In this document: positions 23,857 to 31,800 of the stretch, piece by piece
Numbering within the stretch: position 1 is the first letter of the stretch
Layout of the letters: each line of letters begins with the position of its first letter
Source of the DNA: Paludibaculum sp.
Lineage (GTDB): Bacteria; Acidobacteriota; Terriglobia; Bryobacterales; Bryobacteraceae
DNA: 64,000 bases
Assembly: GCA_029973955.1 (NCBI GenBank)
Contig: JARKQJ010000005.1
Coordinates: 1-64,000 of the forward strand
Direction of reading: 5' to 3'
Notes under the pieces: generated by a model
The model's database searches: none
What the model was told of the DNA's origin: nothing
Seen by the model: the letters and a program-made list of their open reading frames with translations, nothing else
Position numbers and translations under genes: made by a program

Positions 23857-24588
23857 TTAGGAGTTGCCGTTGGTGACGGCGGCGGAGAGCTGGCGGAGGT
23901 GTGCGGCGCCGTCGCCGCGGTAGGCGCTGCCGTGCTGGCAGGCGAGCAGCGTGGGGTGGAGGGCGGCCAGGCGATCGAAGATGACCGATGTGCTGGTGGC
24001 GTGGGCGTAGTAGTCCATCATGCCGCGCATGCCCTCGCTGGCGGAGAGGACTTCCGATTCGGTGACTGGGGGCATACCGGTGCCGGGCTGCGTGAAGAGA
24101 TCGCCGCAGAAAAGGGTCTGGGTGGAGAGATCGAAGAGGATGCCACAATCCCAGCCGTGCGGGACGTGGGGGGTGTAGATCCACTTCATGCGGTGTGAAC
24201 CGATGAGGAACTCTTCACCGTCGGCGAGGCCACGGGCGGGGCGGGAGGCGAAGTCGTTGAGAGAGGTGAGCACGCCGATGTCCGCGCCGAAGGGCGTGGC
24301 GGCAGGCGCTGCGGCCAGGAGTTCGTTGAGGGCACCGTACTCATCGCCTTCGAAATGCGATCCGCCGATCCAGCGGAGGTTCTCGGCCGGCATCACCTTG
24401 CGAATAGCCTCCAGAGTGAAAGGGAAGAGCTTGCGATAGCCGGTGTGGAACAGGAGTGGCTCTTCGTCAACGATCAGGTAAGAGTTGAAAGTAAATCCTC
24501 CGGGGATCACGTCGAGGGGTGTGCTGATGCGATAGATCGACGATGCAACTTCGTCGATGCGGGTGGCGGTTTCCAGGTTTGCGATCAC
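23857..24588 (-). CDS. MBL-fold protein of the flavodiiron/ODP type
   Basis: 243 residues. The metal motif is H-x-E-x-D (His78, Glu80, Asp82 in 'SHFEGDEYG') instead of the HxHxDH of hydrolases, as in flavodiiron proteins and the oxygen-sensing ODP family; further ligands are in 'HVPHGWDCG', 'FCGDLF' and 'CQHGSAYRGD'. No flavodoxin or rubredoxin domain is attached. A stand-alone diiron domain suggests oxygen binding, sensing or reduction. It is divergent from a sigma-factor gene, with a shared inverted repeat between them. Confidence 0.82.
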   Translation of the reverse strand: MIANLETATRIDEVASSIYRISTPLDVIPGGFTFNSYLIVDEEPLLFHTGYRKLFPFTLEAIRKVMPAENLRWIGGSHFEGDEYGALNELLAAAPAATPFGADIGVLTSLNDFASRPARGLADGEEFLIGSHRMKWIYTPHVPHGWDCGILFDLSTQTLFCGDLFTQPGTGMPPVTESEVLSASEGMRGMMDYYAHATSTSVIFDRLAALHPTLLACQHGSAYRGDGAAHLRQLSAAVTNGNS

Positions 24589-24650
24589 TTGCCGTTCTCC
24601 TTCTTGATGGGGCGGCCGCGCAGCGCCGAGCCGCCTTTTTCAAACAGGAT

Positions 24651-24677
24651 GTGTAACGAAGAGGCGGAGCGTTACAC
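24651..24677. promoter_or_regulatory. Inverted repeat between the MBL and sigma-factor genes
   Basis: A perfect 7-bp inverted repeat, GTGTAAC-N13-GTTACAC, lies in the ~100-base divergent region, just upstream of the sigma gene start. The size and spacing resemble a repressor or activator operator acting on either or both genes. Which factor binds cannot be told. Confidence 0.4.
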
Positions 24678-24692
24678 GTAATATATGTGTTG

Positions 24693-25238
24693 ATGGCGAA
24701 TGCGCTGAGCGATGCCGAGTTGGTGCTGCTGATCGGGTCAGGATGCGACCGCGCAGCCGAGGAGGAGTTGGCGCGGCGCATGAGGCCGCGCATCCGGCTG
24801 TATGGTTTGCGGCACCTGAGAGACGAGGCCGCGGCGGAGGATTTGGCGCAGCAGGTACTGATCACCACGATCGAAGCCTTGCGGGCAGGCCGGTTGCGCG
24901 AGCCGGAGAGGTTGGCATCGTTTGTTCTGGGCACCTGCAGGATGACCGTGCTGGACCTGCGGCGAAACGCGCTGAGAAGAGGCCGACTGATGGAGCAGTT
25001 CGGGGCGGAGCCGTTGGTGACGGCGCAGCGTTGGGAGCCGAGCCTGGATCACGACCGGCTGGGCCGTTGCGTGCAGGGGCTGAGGGAACGCGAACGCACG
25101 GTGATCGTCATGGCATTCTACGACGAGCAGACGAGTGCGGAGGTGGCGGGCTTTCTGGGCTTGACCGAAGCGAACGTGAGGGTGATTCGCCACCGGGCGA
25201 TTCACCAACTGCGCGATTGCATGGGGGTGGCGAGATGA
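24693..25238 (+). CDS. ECF-type RNA polymerase sigma factor
   Basis: About 181 residues. Region 2 includes 'RPRIRLYGLRHLRDEAAAED' and 'LAQQVLITTIEALRAGRL', and region 4 has 'CVQGLRERERTVIVMAFYDE' followed by the helix-turn-helix 'TSAEVAGFLGLTEANVRVIR'. The ATG at 24693 is preferred; a GTG six bases upstream is possible. The stop overlaps the ATG of the anti-sigma-like gene (ATGA), a standard regulatory pair. Confidence 0.88.
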   Translation: MANALSDAELVLLIGSGCDRAAEEELARRMRPRIRLYGLRHLRDEAAAEDLAQQVLITTIEALRAGRLREPERLASFVLGTCRMTVLDLRRNALRRGRLMEQFGAEPLVTAQRWEPSLDHDRLGRCVQGLRERERTVIVMAFYDEQTSAEVAGFLGLTEANVRVIRHRAIHQLRDCMGVAR

Positions 25239-25816
25239 GCTGTGCGAATCCGGTGGATGCGGCTGTGCTGGCGGAATATTGGATGGGGGCATTGGCAGGC
25301 GCCGCGGAGGAAAGGGTGGAGGAGCATTTGTTGGAGTGCGACGAATGCGGCGCACGGTTGGGCGAGGTGATGGCGCTGGCGGATGGCGTGAGGGAGTTGG
25401 CGCGGAGCGGCTCGTTGCGGATGATTGTAAGCGACTGGTTTGTGCGGCGTTTGGCGGAGGAAGGCGCGCGCGTGCGGGAGTACGCGCCGCCGGCCGGCGG
25501 CAGCGTGCAGTGCACGGTGACGGCGGAGGACGATTTGCTGATTGTGCGGCTGGCGGCGGACTTAAGCGGAGCGCGGCGAGTGGATCTGGGGGTCTATGAC
25601 GCTCGCGGGAGGGAGCGGGGCCGTCTGAAGGACATTCCCTTCCATTCGGAGGCGGGGAACGTCGCGTTCCAGGAGTCGATCGCCTGGGCGAAGGCCGCGC
25701 CGTCGGAGACGGTCGTGACGCGGCTGATCGCCGTGGATGAGGCGGGAGGAGAGCGGCTGCTGGGCGAATACACTTTCCATCACACGCGGTCGCTGCCGGG
25801 TCCTGGGGATTGGTAA
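25235..25816 (+). CDS. Zinc-finger anti-sigma-factor-like protein
   Basis: 193 residues. The N-terminal 'AEYWMGALAGAAEERVEEHL' plus H31-x3-C35-x2-C38 is the zf-HC2 anti-sigma zinc finger. Unlike membrane anti-sigma factors, no transmembrane helix follows; the rest (~60-193) is a soluble beta-rich domain ('GSVQCTVTAEDDLLIVRLAA', 'GARRVDLGVYDARGRERG'). It would therefore act as a soluble, possibly redox- or zinc-responsive, anti-sigma factor for the overlapping sigma gene. Confidence 0.8.
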   Translation: MSCANPVDAAVLAEYWMGALAGAAEERVEEHLLECDECGARLGEVMALADGVRELARSGSLRMIVSDWFVRRLAEEGARVREYAPPAGGSVQCTVTAEDDLLIVRLAADLSGARRVDLGVYDARGRERGRLKDIPFHSEAGNVAFQESIAWAKAAPSETVVTRLIAVDEAGGERLLGEYTFHHTRSLPGPGDW

Positions 25817-25875
25817 AGGCGGCGGCGTCAGTCCGGGGCGTGGAGGTGGGCGCAGACCGGATCGCGTCGCTGCTG

Positions 25876-26451
25876 TTAGTGTGCGTGTTCGGCGGCGTGA
25901 TCGGGTTTGTGGGTCAAGGTCGCGTCCAGTTTTTCGACGAAGTGGATGAAATCGACATAGGCGGCGACGTATTTCCTGCCGTCGTTGATGTTGGCGGGCT
26001 GGTAGTCCTTCGACTGCTGAACCCGCGCGAATCGCTCCCGCAGTGATTGCTGCACGGCGGTGGTCAGGGTCTTCTCGAGAGTCTGCACGCCACCACTGGC
26101 GAGGGCCTTGTCGGCGCTGTGAATGGCACTGCCGGCGCCGGTTCCGGCGGGTTTCAGTCCGTCATACGGCGCGCCCTCTCCCGCACGATGAACGCGGACG
26201 AGGGTCTCGAAGAACCACGTGTCGGCGAGGTCCTGTGCGGTTGCGTTGAGGGTGCGCACGCTCATGGTGCGAAGGAAGGCCTGCCGGATGACGGGTTCCT
26301 GATTAGCGGGAACCCAGGCGAGAACCAGGTTGACGTCACCGGATGCGATGGCCTTCCGTGCGGCCAGTACGACTGGGCCGTCGAGAGTGTCGCAGTGAGC
26401 GAAGAGGGAGGCGCTGGCCAGTAGCAGGGTGGAGATGAATCTGAGTCCCAT
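25876..26451 (-). CDS. DUF6448 family periplasmic protein
   Basis: 191 residues from the ATG at 26451. The signal peptide ends at 'LFAHCDTLDGPVV', and this A-H-C-D-T-x-D-G-P sequence at the mature start is the hallmark of DUF6448. Conserved 'ALASGGVQTLEKTLTTAVQQ' and 'YVAAYVDFIHFVEKL' follow, and the C-terminus is His-rich ('HKPDHAAEHAH'), suggesting metal binding. Biochemical role unknown. The annotated region upstream (26452-26696) is a divergent promoter region with nothing else recognised. Confidence 0.82.
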   Translation of the reverse strand: MGLRFISTLLLASASLFAHCDTLDGPVVLAARKAIASGDVNLVLAWVPANQEPVIRQAFLRTMSVRTLNATAQDLADTWFFETLVRVHRAGEGAPYDGLKPAGTGAGSAIHSADKALASGGVQTLEKTLTTAVQQSLRERFARVQQSKDYQPANINDGRKYVAAYVDFIHFVEKLDATLTHKPDHAAEHAH

Positions 26452-26696
26452 GCGAAGAGTATGCCGACGAAGTGGAGGGAATGCAGTGACTCGAGTCACC
26501 GATGACCGAGGGTTCGTTTGAAGGCGTGCGGGCTGCAACAGGGATGGCGAGCGCGCCTTGGCCCGCGACGTGGGGTGACTCCCGGCTGGCTTCCACCTCA
26601 TGCGCAACTCGTTCACGGTGCGATCCAATAGGTGGCGGACGGGCTGGTGCCGATGGGGGCGCTGGGGCTGCGGTGTAAGCTCGGGAGGGAGTTGCG

Positions 26697-27101
26697 ATGA
26701 ACGCAGAACGGCTGGCGGCGCTATTCAATCGGGACCTGTTCGCTACGGGGAATGGGATGAGAGTGGTGGAAGTTCGGGTGGGTTGGGCGCGGGCGGAGAT
26801 GGAGGTGGGGGCGGCATACATGAACGCAGTGGGGATTCTGCAGGGCGGAGCGGTATTGACGCTGGCGGATCTCGCGTTTGCAGCGACGTGCAACTCGCAT
26901 GGGGTGCTGGCGGTGGCTTGCCAGGCGGACATCACCTATTTCAAGGCTGTACGCGGCGGGAAGTTGACGGCGACAGGCGCGGAAGTGGCGCGGACGCGGC
27001 ATTTGTCGACCTGTGTGATTTCGGTGGTGGACGAGGCGGGAGAGAAGGTGGCGCTGTTTAAGGGAGTGGCGTTTATCAAGGGGACGGTGCTCGGAGAGTG
27101 A
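26697..27101 (+). CDS. PaaI-type hotdog-fold thioesterase
   Basis: 134 residues with GGGAGGGAG as ribosome-binding site. 'NAVGILQGGAVLTLADLAFA' carries the hotdog helix with the catalytic-site Asn and Asp positions, followed by 'DITYFKAVRGGKLTATGAEV', as in PaaI thioesterases that hydrolyse (hydroxy)phenylacetyl-CoA and other aryl- or acyl-CoAs. No phenylacetate degradation genes are nearby, so the substrate is open. Confidence 0.88.
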   Translation: MNAERLAALFNRDLFATGNGMRVVEVRVGWARAEMEVGAAYMNAVGILQGGAVLTLADLAFAATCNSHGVLAVACQADITYFKAVRGGKLTATGAEVARTRHLSTCVISVVDEAGEKVALFKGVAFIKGTVLGE

Positions 27102-27167
27102 GCGGGTGTTGGGGCGGTATACTCGTACCGGGCGTCCTTGTTGATCCGCCTTTCCCTCCTCACTGCC

Positions 27168-29109
27168 ATGCGAAACCTGCTGCATTTGTCTCTCATTTCC
27201 TTGTTTGGGTGCTGTGTGGCCGGGCAGGCGCCCGGCTTTGATCCGAAGGTCACGTTCGCTCCTCTGACCATGCCGCATGCGGTGAATTCCTACCGGTCAG
27301 CCAATGGGGCTCCGGGGCCGGAGTACTGGCAGAATCGCGCGGATTACTCGCTGCGGGCGGAGTTGGATGTGGCGGCGAAAGTTCTGCGGGTGAAGGAGAC
27401 GATCACCTACACGAACAATAGCCCGGATTCGCTGCCCAGCCTGTGGCTGCAACTGGATCAGAATATCTATCGGAAAGACTCGCGCGCTTCGGCGATGGGC
27501 GGGATGCGGCGGCGCGGCGGCGGGTGAGGCTCCTTCAACGGAGGGGTTTGTGTTTGAGACGGTGGAAGTGGAGGTAGGCAAGAAGCGGGCGAAGGCGGAG
27601 TATGTGATCAGCGATACGCGGATGCAGATCCGGCTGGCGGAGCCGGTGGCGGCTCGCGGCGGTCTGATCAAGATCCACTTTGCGTACCACTACCAGATTC
27701 CGGGCGTTTGGGGCGGGCGAACCTCGTGGGGGATGTCGGAGAAGGGCGAGATCTACGACATAGCGCAGTGGTATCCGCGGATGGCGGTGTACGATGATCT
27801 GCGGGGCTGGGATACGCTGCCCTACATCGGGTCGGAGTTTTATCTGGAGTATGGGGATTTCGACTATGCGGTGACGGTGCCGGCGTCGTTTCTCGTGGCG
27901 GGGTCGGGAGAACTGGTGAACCCGAAGGAGGTGTTGACGACGACGCAGATGGAGCGGCTGGCGCAGGCGCGGGCGAGCGACAAGACCGTGTACATCCGGA
28001 CTCCGGCAGAGGTGGGCGATGCGGGGACGCGGCCGAAGAAGGAGGGGATGCTGACGTGGCGGTTCCGGATGGAGAAGACGCGGGATGTGGTTTGGACAGC
28101 GTCGCCGGTGTTTGTATGGGACGCGGCGCGGATGAACCTGCCGGAGGGGAAGACGGCGCTGGCGATGTCGGTGTATCCGCCCGAGAGCGTGGGTGCGGAG
28201 GCGTGGGACAAGTCGACGGAGTATGTGAAGGACACGATCGAGCGGTTTTCGAAGCATTGGTATCCGTATCCGTGGCCTGCGGCGGTGAGTGTGGCGGGAT
28301 TTTCGACGGGGATGGAGTATCCGGGGGTGGTATTCGACGGAATTCGGGACAAGGGCAAAGTGCTGTTCTGGATTACGGCGCACGAGATCGGGCACAACTG
28401 GTTTCCGATGATCGTGGGATCGAACGAGCGGCGGCACGCGTTCATGGACGAGGGGTTCGATACGTTCATCGACATTGAGGAGTCGGCGGAGTATGCGGGC
28501 GGGAAGTATGGGCCGAAACGGGATTCGGAGTATTCGCAGGGCGGAGAGCCTTCGGAGACGATCCTGAAGGTGCTCGACGATCCGGCGGTGTCGAATATTC
28601 TGATGCCGGCCGATGCGCTGGGCGGGACGCTACGGCACGCCGTAAGTTATTACAAAGCGGCACACGGGCTGGTGCTGCTGCGGGAGGTGATTCTGGGGCC
28701 GGAGCGGTTCGATTGGGCGTTCCGGAAGTACATCCGGGATTGGGCTTTCAAGCATCCGTCGCCGTCGGATTTCTTCCGGGCGATGGAGAGCGAGGGCGGG
28801 GAGGATTTGAGCTGGTTCTGGCGGGGCTGGTTCCTGAACAACTGGACGTTCGACATGGCGGTGGAGAAGGTGGTGGGGTCGCAGGTGACGATTGCGAACC
28901 GGGGGCAGATGGTGTTTCCCGCGACGGTGGAGGCGCGATTGAGAGATGGAACAAAGGTGCGGGTGAAGGTGCCGGTGGAGAGTTGGATGACGCGGAGTTC
29001 GATGGTGTGGAATGTGCCTGGGGGGCAGGGGGTGGAGTCGGTGGTGATCGATCCGGAGAAGGCGCTGCCGGATAGAGATCGGGGGAACAACGAGAAAAAG
29101 GCGGAGTAA
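27168..29109 (+). pseudogene. M1-family zinc metallopeptidase, interrupted by a frameshift
   Basis: The first frame (27168-27527) gives a signal peptide and the start of an M1 N-terminal domain ('[20 protein letters not shown]', '[20 protein letters not shown]') and stops at TGA 27525-27527. The rest continues in the +1 frame: it can be read back from 27550 through the stop as '...[19 protein letters not shown]' and runs to 29109. The active site is in this second part: HEIGHNW with the third zinc ligand Glu in 'FMDEGFDTF'. The two pieces meet in a GC-rich (GCGGCG)n stretch around 27503-27524, so a one-base indel (biological or sequencing error) is the simplest explanation. Joined, it would be a normal ~645-residue exported peptidase. 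Confidence 0.85.
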
Positions 29110-29161
29110 GAGGGGAGTGTGCGCGGAGACTCCTGGTGGACGCCGGACGGTACACTGAAGG

Positions 29162-30037
29162 GTGTTGACCACTCCGGAATTGGTGATTGTGGGCACGGGA
29201 CGCGTGGCGCAAGCGCTGGGCGGGGCTCTGCGTGGCTGTGGGATGGCGGTGGTTGCCGTGGCCGGGCGGTCGAGGGAGCGCGCGGTGGAGGCGGCTGCAT
29301 TTGTTGGGGGCGGAGCGGAGGCGATCCGGTGTTGCGAGGCTGGGGAGCGGGCGGAGCGGGTTGTGATTGCGGTGTCCGATGGAGCGCTGGAGGTTGTGGC
29401 GGGTGAACTGGCGGCGTACCGGGGGCGGATTCGGGTCGCGTTGCATACCTCCGGGAACGCCGGACCTGAAGTGCTGGAGGCCTTGTTGCAACGCGGCGTC
29501 AGTTGCGGAGCGATTCATCCGCTGCAGACGATTCCCGGCGGGGAGGCGGGAGCGGCGGCTCTGCGCGGGATCAGCTTCGCGGTGTCGGGCAGTGGCGCGG
29601 CGCTGGAGTTTGCCGGGCAGATTGCGGCACGCCTGGAAGGGCGGACGCTTTGCATCGCGGATGGCGCCCGGCCTTTGTACCACGCCGCTGCGGTGATGGC
29701 GAGTAACTACATCACGGCGCTGCTGGATGCGGCGGTGGAGACGATGGCATTAACCGGGGTGCCGCGGGAGGAGGCGCTGGAGGCACTGGCTCCGCTGGCG
29801 CGGGCCGCGGTGGAGAATGCGGTGCGATTGGGGCCGGTGGAGGCGTTGACGGGTCCGGTGGCTCGGGGCGATTCGAGCACGGTGGCCGCACACGTGCGGG
29901 CGATCGGCGAGGCCTCCGGATGTCTGCTGCCGGTGTACCGCAGCATCGGGTTGCGGGCGCTGCGGATGGCGCGGCGGCGCGGATTGACGGAGGAGGCGGC
30001 GAGGCGAGTGGAAACGGCATTCGGAGCAGAGGAATAG
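29162..30037 (+). CDS. Rossmann-like/DUF2520 protein, candidate ketopantoate reductase (PanG-like)
   Basis: 291 residues with a GTG start. The N-terminus has the dinucleotide motif 'VIVGTGRVAQALGGALRG' (G-x-G-x2-A) and the C-terminal half is the DUF2520 helical domain ('GAIHPLQTIPGG', 'YHAAAVMASNYITALLDAAV', 'LTGPVARGDSSTV'). It is followed 9 bases later by panB and then panC. Reduction of ketopantoate sits between PanB and PanC, and neither panE nor ilvC is in the window. PanG reductases are, as I recall, of this fold, so the context supports that function; the identification is inferred. Confidence 0.8.
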   Translation: MLTTPELVIVGTGRVAQALGGALRGCGMAVVAVAGRSRERAVEAAAFVGGGAEAIRCCEAGERAERVVIAVSDGALEVVAGELAAYRGRIRVALHTSGNAGPEVLEALLQRGVSCGAIHPLQTIPGGEAGAAALRGISFAVSGSGAALEFAGQIAARLEGRTLCIADGARPLYHAAAVMASNYITALLDAAVETMALTGVPREEALEALAPLARAAVENAVRLGPVEALTGPVARGDSSTVAAHVRAIGEASGCLLPVYRSIGLRALRMARRRGLTEEAARRVETAFGAEE

Positions 30038-30046
30038 GAGAGAGGG

Positions 30047-30871
30047 ATGGAATCAAAGAGCAGGGTCCGTATTCCGGATCTTCTGGGGATGAAGCGGAGC
30101 GGCCGCAAGATCACGATGCTTACGGCGTACGATGCGACGATGGCGCGTCTGCTGGACAACGCGGGGATCGACGTCCTACTGGTTGGCGATTCGCTGGGCA
30201 TGGTGGTGCTGGGCGAGGAGAGCACGCTGGGCGTGACGCTGGAAATGATGGTCCATCACACTCGCGCGGTGGTGAACGGCGCACGGCGGGCGCTGGTGGT
30301 GGCGGACATGCCGTTTCTCAGTTATCAGGCGAGCATGCGGGACGCGGTGAAGAACGCGGGGAGATTGATGCAGCAGGGCGGGGCTGCGGCGGTGAAACTG
30401 GAGGGCGGGACGGCGGCGGCGGCAACGATCCGGCGGTTGACGGATTGCGGGATTCCGGTGATGGGGCATATCGGGCTGGTTCCGCAGTCGGTGCATCAAC
30501 TGGGGGGATTCCGGCCGGTGGGGCGGACGGGGGTAGAGGCGGATGCGCTGCTGCGCGATGCCGAGGCGGTGGAGGCGGCGGGGGCCTTTGCGCTGGTGCT
30601 GGAGTCGATGCCGGCGGAGTTGGCGGGGCGAATCACGGCGGGGCGGTCGATTCCGACGATCGGCATCGGCGCCGGCGTGGAGTGCGACGGGCAGGTGCTG
30701 GTGAGTTACGACGCGTTCGGGTTCTTCGACGCATTCGTTCCGCGTTTCGTGAAGCGCTATGCGGAGTTGGGGACGGCGGTGACGGAAGCGGCGCGGCGTT
30801 ACATCGAAGAGGTGCGCAAGGGGGAGTTTCCCAGCGCTGAACATTCCATTTCGGCGGGGAGCGGCTCATGA
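30047..30871 (+). CDS. panB: 3-methyl-2-oxobutanoate hydroxymethyltransferase
   Basis: 274 residues, normal length, behind AGGAGAGAGGG. 'KITMLTAYDATMARLLDNAG', 'LLVGDSLGMVVLG' with magnesium ligand Asp48, 'VKLEGG', 'VMGHIGLVPQSVHQLGGFR' and 'IGIGAGVECDGQVLV' are all diagnostic. It transfers a hydroxymethyl group from 5,10-methylene-THF to 2-oxoisovalerate to give ketopantoate. Its last four bases overlap panC (ATGA). Confidence 0.96.
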   Translation: MESKSRVRIPDLLGMKRSGRKITMLTAYDATMARLLDNAGIDVLLVGDSLGMVVLGEESTLGVTLEMMVHHTRAVVNGARRALVVADMPFLSYQASMRDAVKNAGRLMQQGGAAAVKLEGGTAAAATIRRLTDCGIPVMGHIGLVPQSVHQLGGFRPVGRTGVEADALLRDAEAVEAAGAFALVLESMPAELAGRITAGRSIPTIGIGAGVECDGQVLVSYDAFGFFDAFVPRFVKRYAELGTAVTEAARRYIEEVRKGEFPSAEHSISAGSGS

Positions 30872-31740
30872 GTGCCGTGCAGGTGAGTTCGATCGCAGAG
30901 GTCCGGGAGAGAGTGGCGGAGGCGCGGCGCGCGGGGCAGACGATTGGGTGCGTTCCGACGATGGGCGCGCTGCACGCGGGCCATGGGGCGCTGATGGACC
31001 GGGCGCGGGCGGAGTGCGGCATGGTGGTGGTGACGATCTTCGTCAACCCGATCCAGTTCGACGTGAAGGCGGATTACGAGCGCTACGCACGCAATCTGCC
31101 GGCGGACCTGTCGTTTTGCAGCGAGAGAGGCGTGGAGGTGGTGTTCGCTCCCTCCGTGGAAGAGATGTACCCGGAACCGACCGGCACGTTTGTGGAGGCG
31201 CCGGAGACGGCGCGATACCTGTGCGGCGAGCACCGGCCAGGCCATTTCCGTGGCGTGGCGACGGTGGTGGCCAAGCTGTTCCACATTGTGCAGCCGGACC
31301 TGGCGTATTTCGGGGAGAAGGACGCGCAGCAAGTGGCGGTGATCGAACGAATGGTAGAGGACTTGAACTTCCCGGTGCGCGTGGTGAGAGTGGCGACGGT
31401 GCGGGAGGCGGATGGATTGGCGCTGAGTTCGCGGAATGAGCGGCTAACGCCGGAAGAGCGCCGGGCGGCGCCAGCGCTATACCGGGCCTTGCAGGAGGCG
31501 CGGCGGTTGATTTCCGAGGGCGCGCGGGATGCGGAAGCGGTGAAGCGCGCGGCGCTGGAGATGTTGGCCAGCGAGGCTTTGCTGCGCGTGGAGTACTTCG
31601 AGGTGGTGGATGCGCGGAGTTTCCACCCGGTGGCGGAGGCGGCGGGCGAAGTGAAGATTGCGGCCGCGGCGTGGGCGGGCAGCACGCGGCTGATCGACAA
31701 TGTGTCCTGTCAGGCGGCGGGGGGCTGCGCGCGGGAGTGA
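30868..31740 (+). CDS. panC: Pantothenate synthetase
   Basis: 290 residues. 'VPTMGALHAGHGALMDRA' has the HxGH nucleotide motif, followed by 'TIFVNPIQFD', 'GHFRGVATVVAKLFHIVQPD', 'AYFGEKDAQQ' and 'LALSSRNERLTPEER' (KMSKS-like region). It condenses pantoate and beta-alanine using ATP. It is last in the PanG-like/panB/panC operon; panD (beta-alanine) is not in the window. Confidence 0.96.
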   Translation: MSAVQVSSIAEVRERVAEARRAGQTIGCVPTMGALHAGHGALMDRARAECGMVVVTIFVNPIQFDVKADYERYARNLPADLSFCSERGVEVVFAPSVEEMYPEPTGTFVEAPETARYLCGEHRPGHFRGVATVVAKLFHIVQPDLAYFGEKDAQQVAVIERMVEDLNFPVRVVRVATVREADGLALSSRNERLTPEERRAAPALYRALQEARRLISEGARDAEAVKRAALEMLASEALLRVEYFEVVDARSFHPVAEAAGEVKIAAAAWAGSTRLIDNVSCQAAGGCARE

Positions 31741-31800
31741 AACACCGGGCGAACTCAACAAAAGAGTTTCGGGGCTGTATTATGGCTGGCAGAGGTTTTT

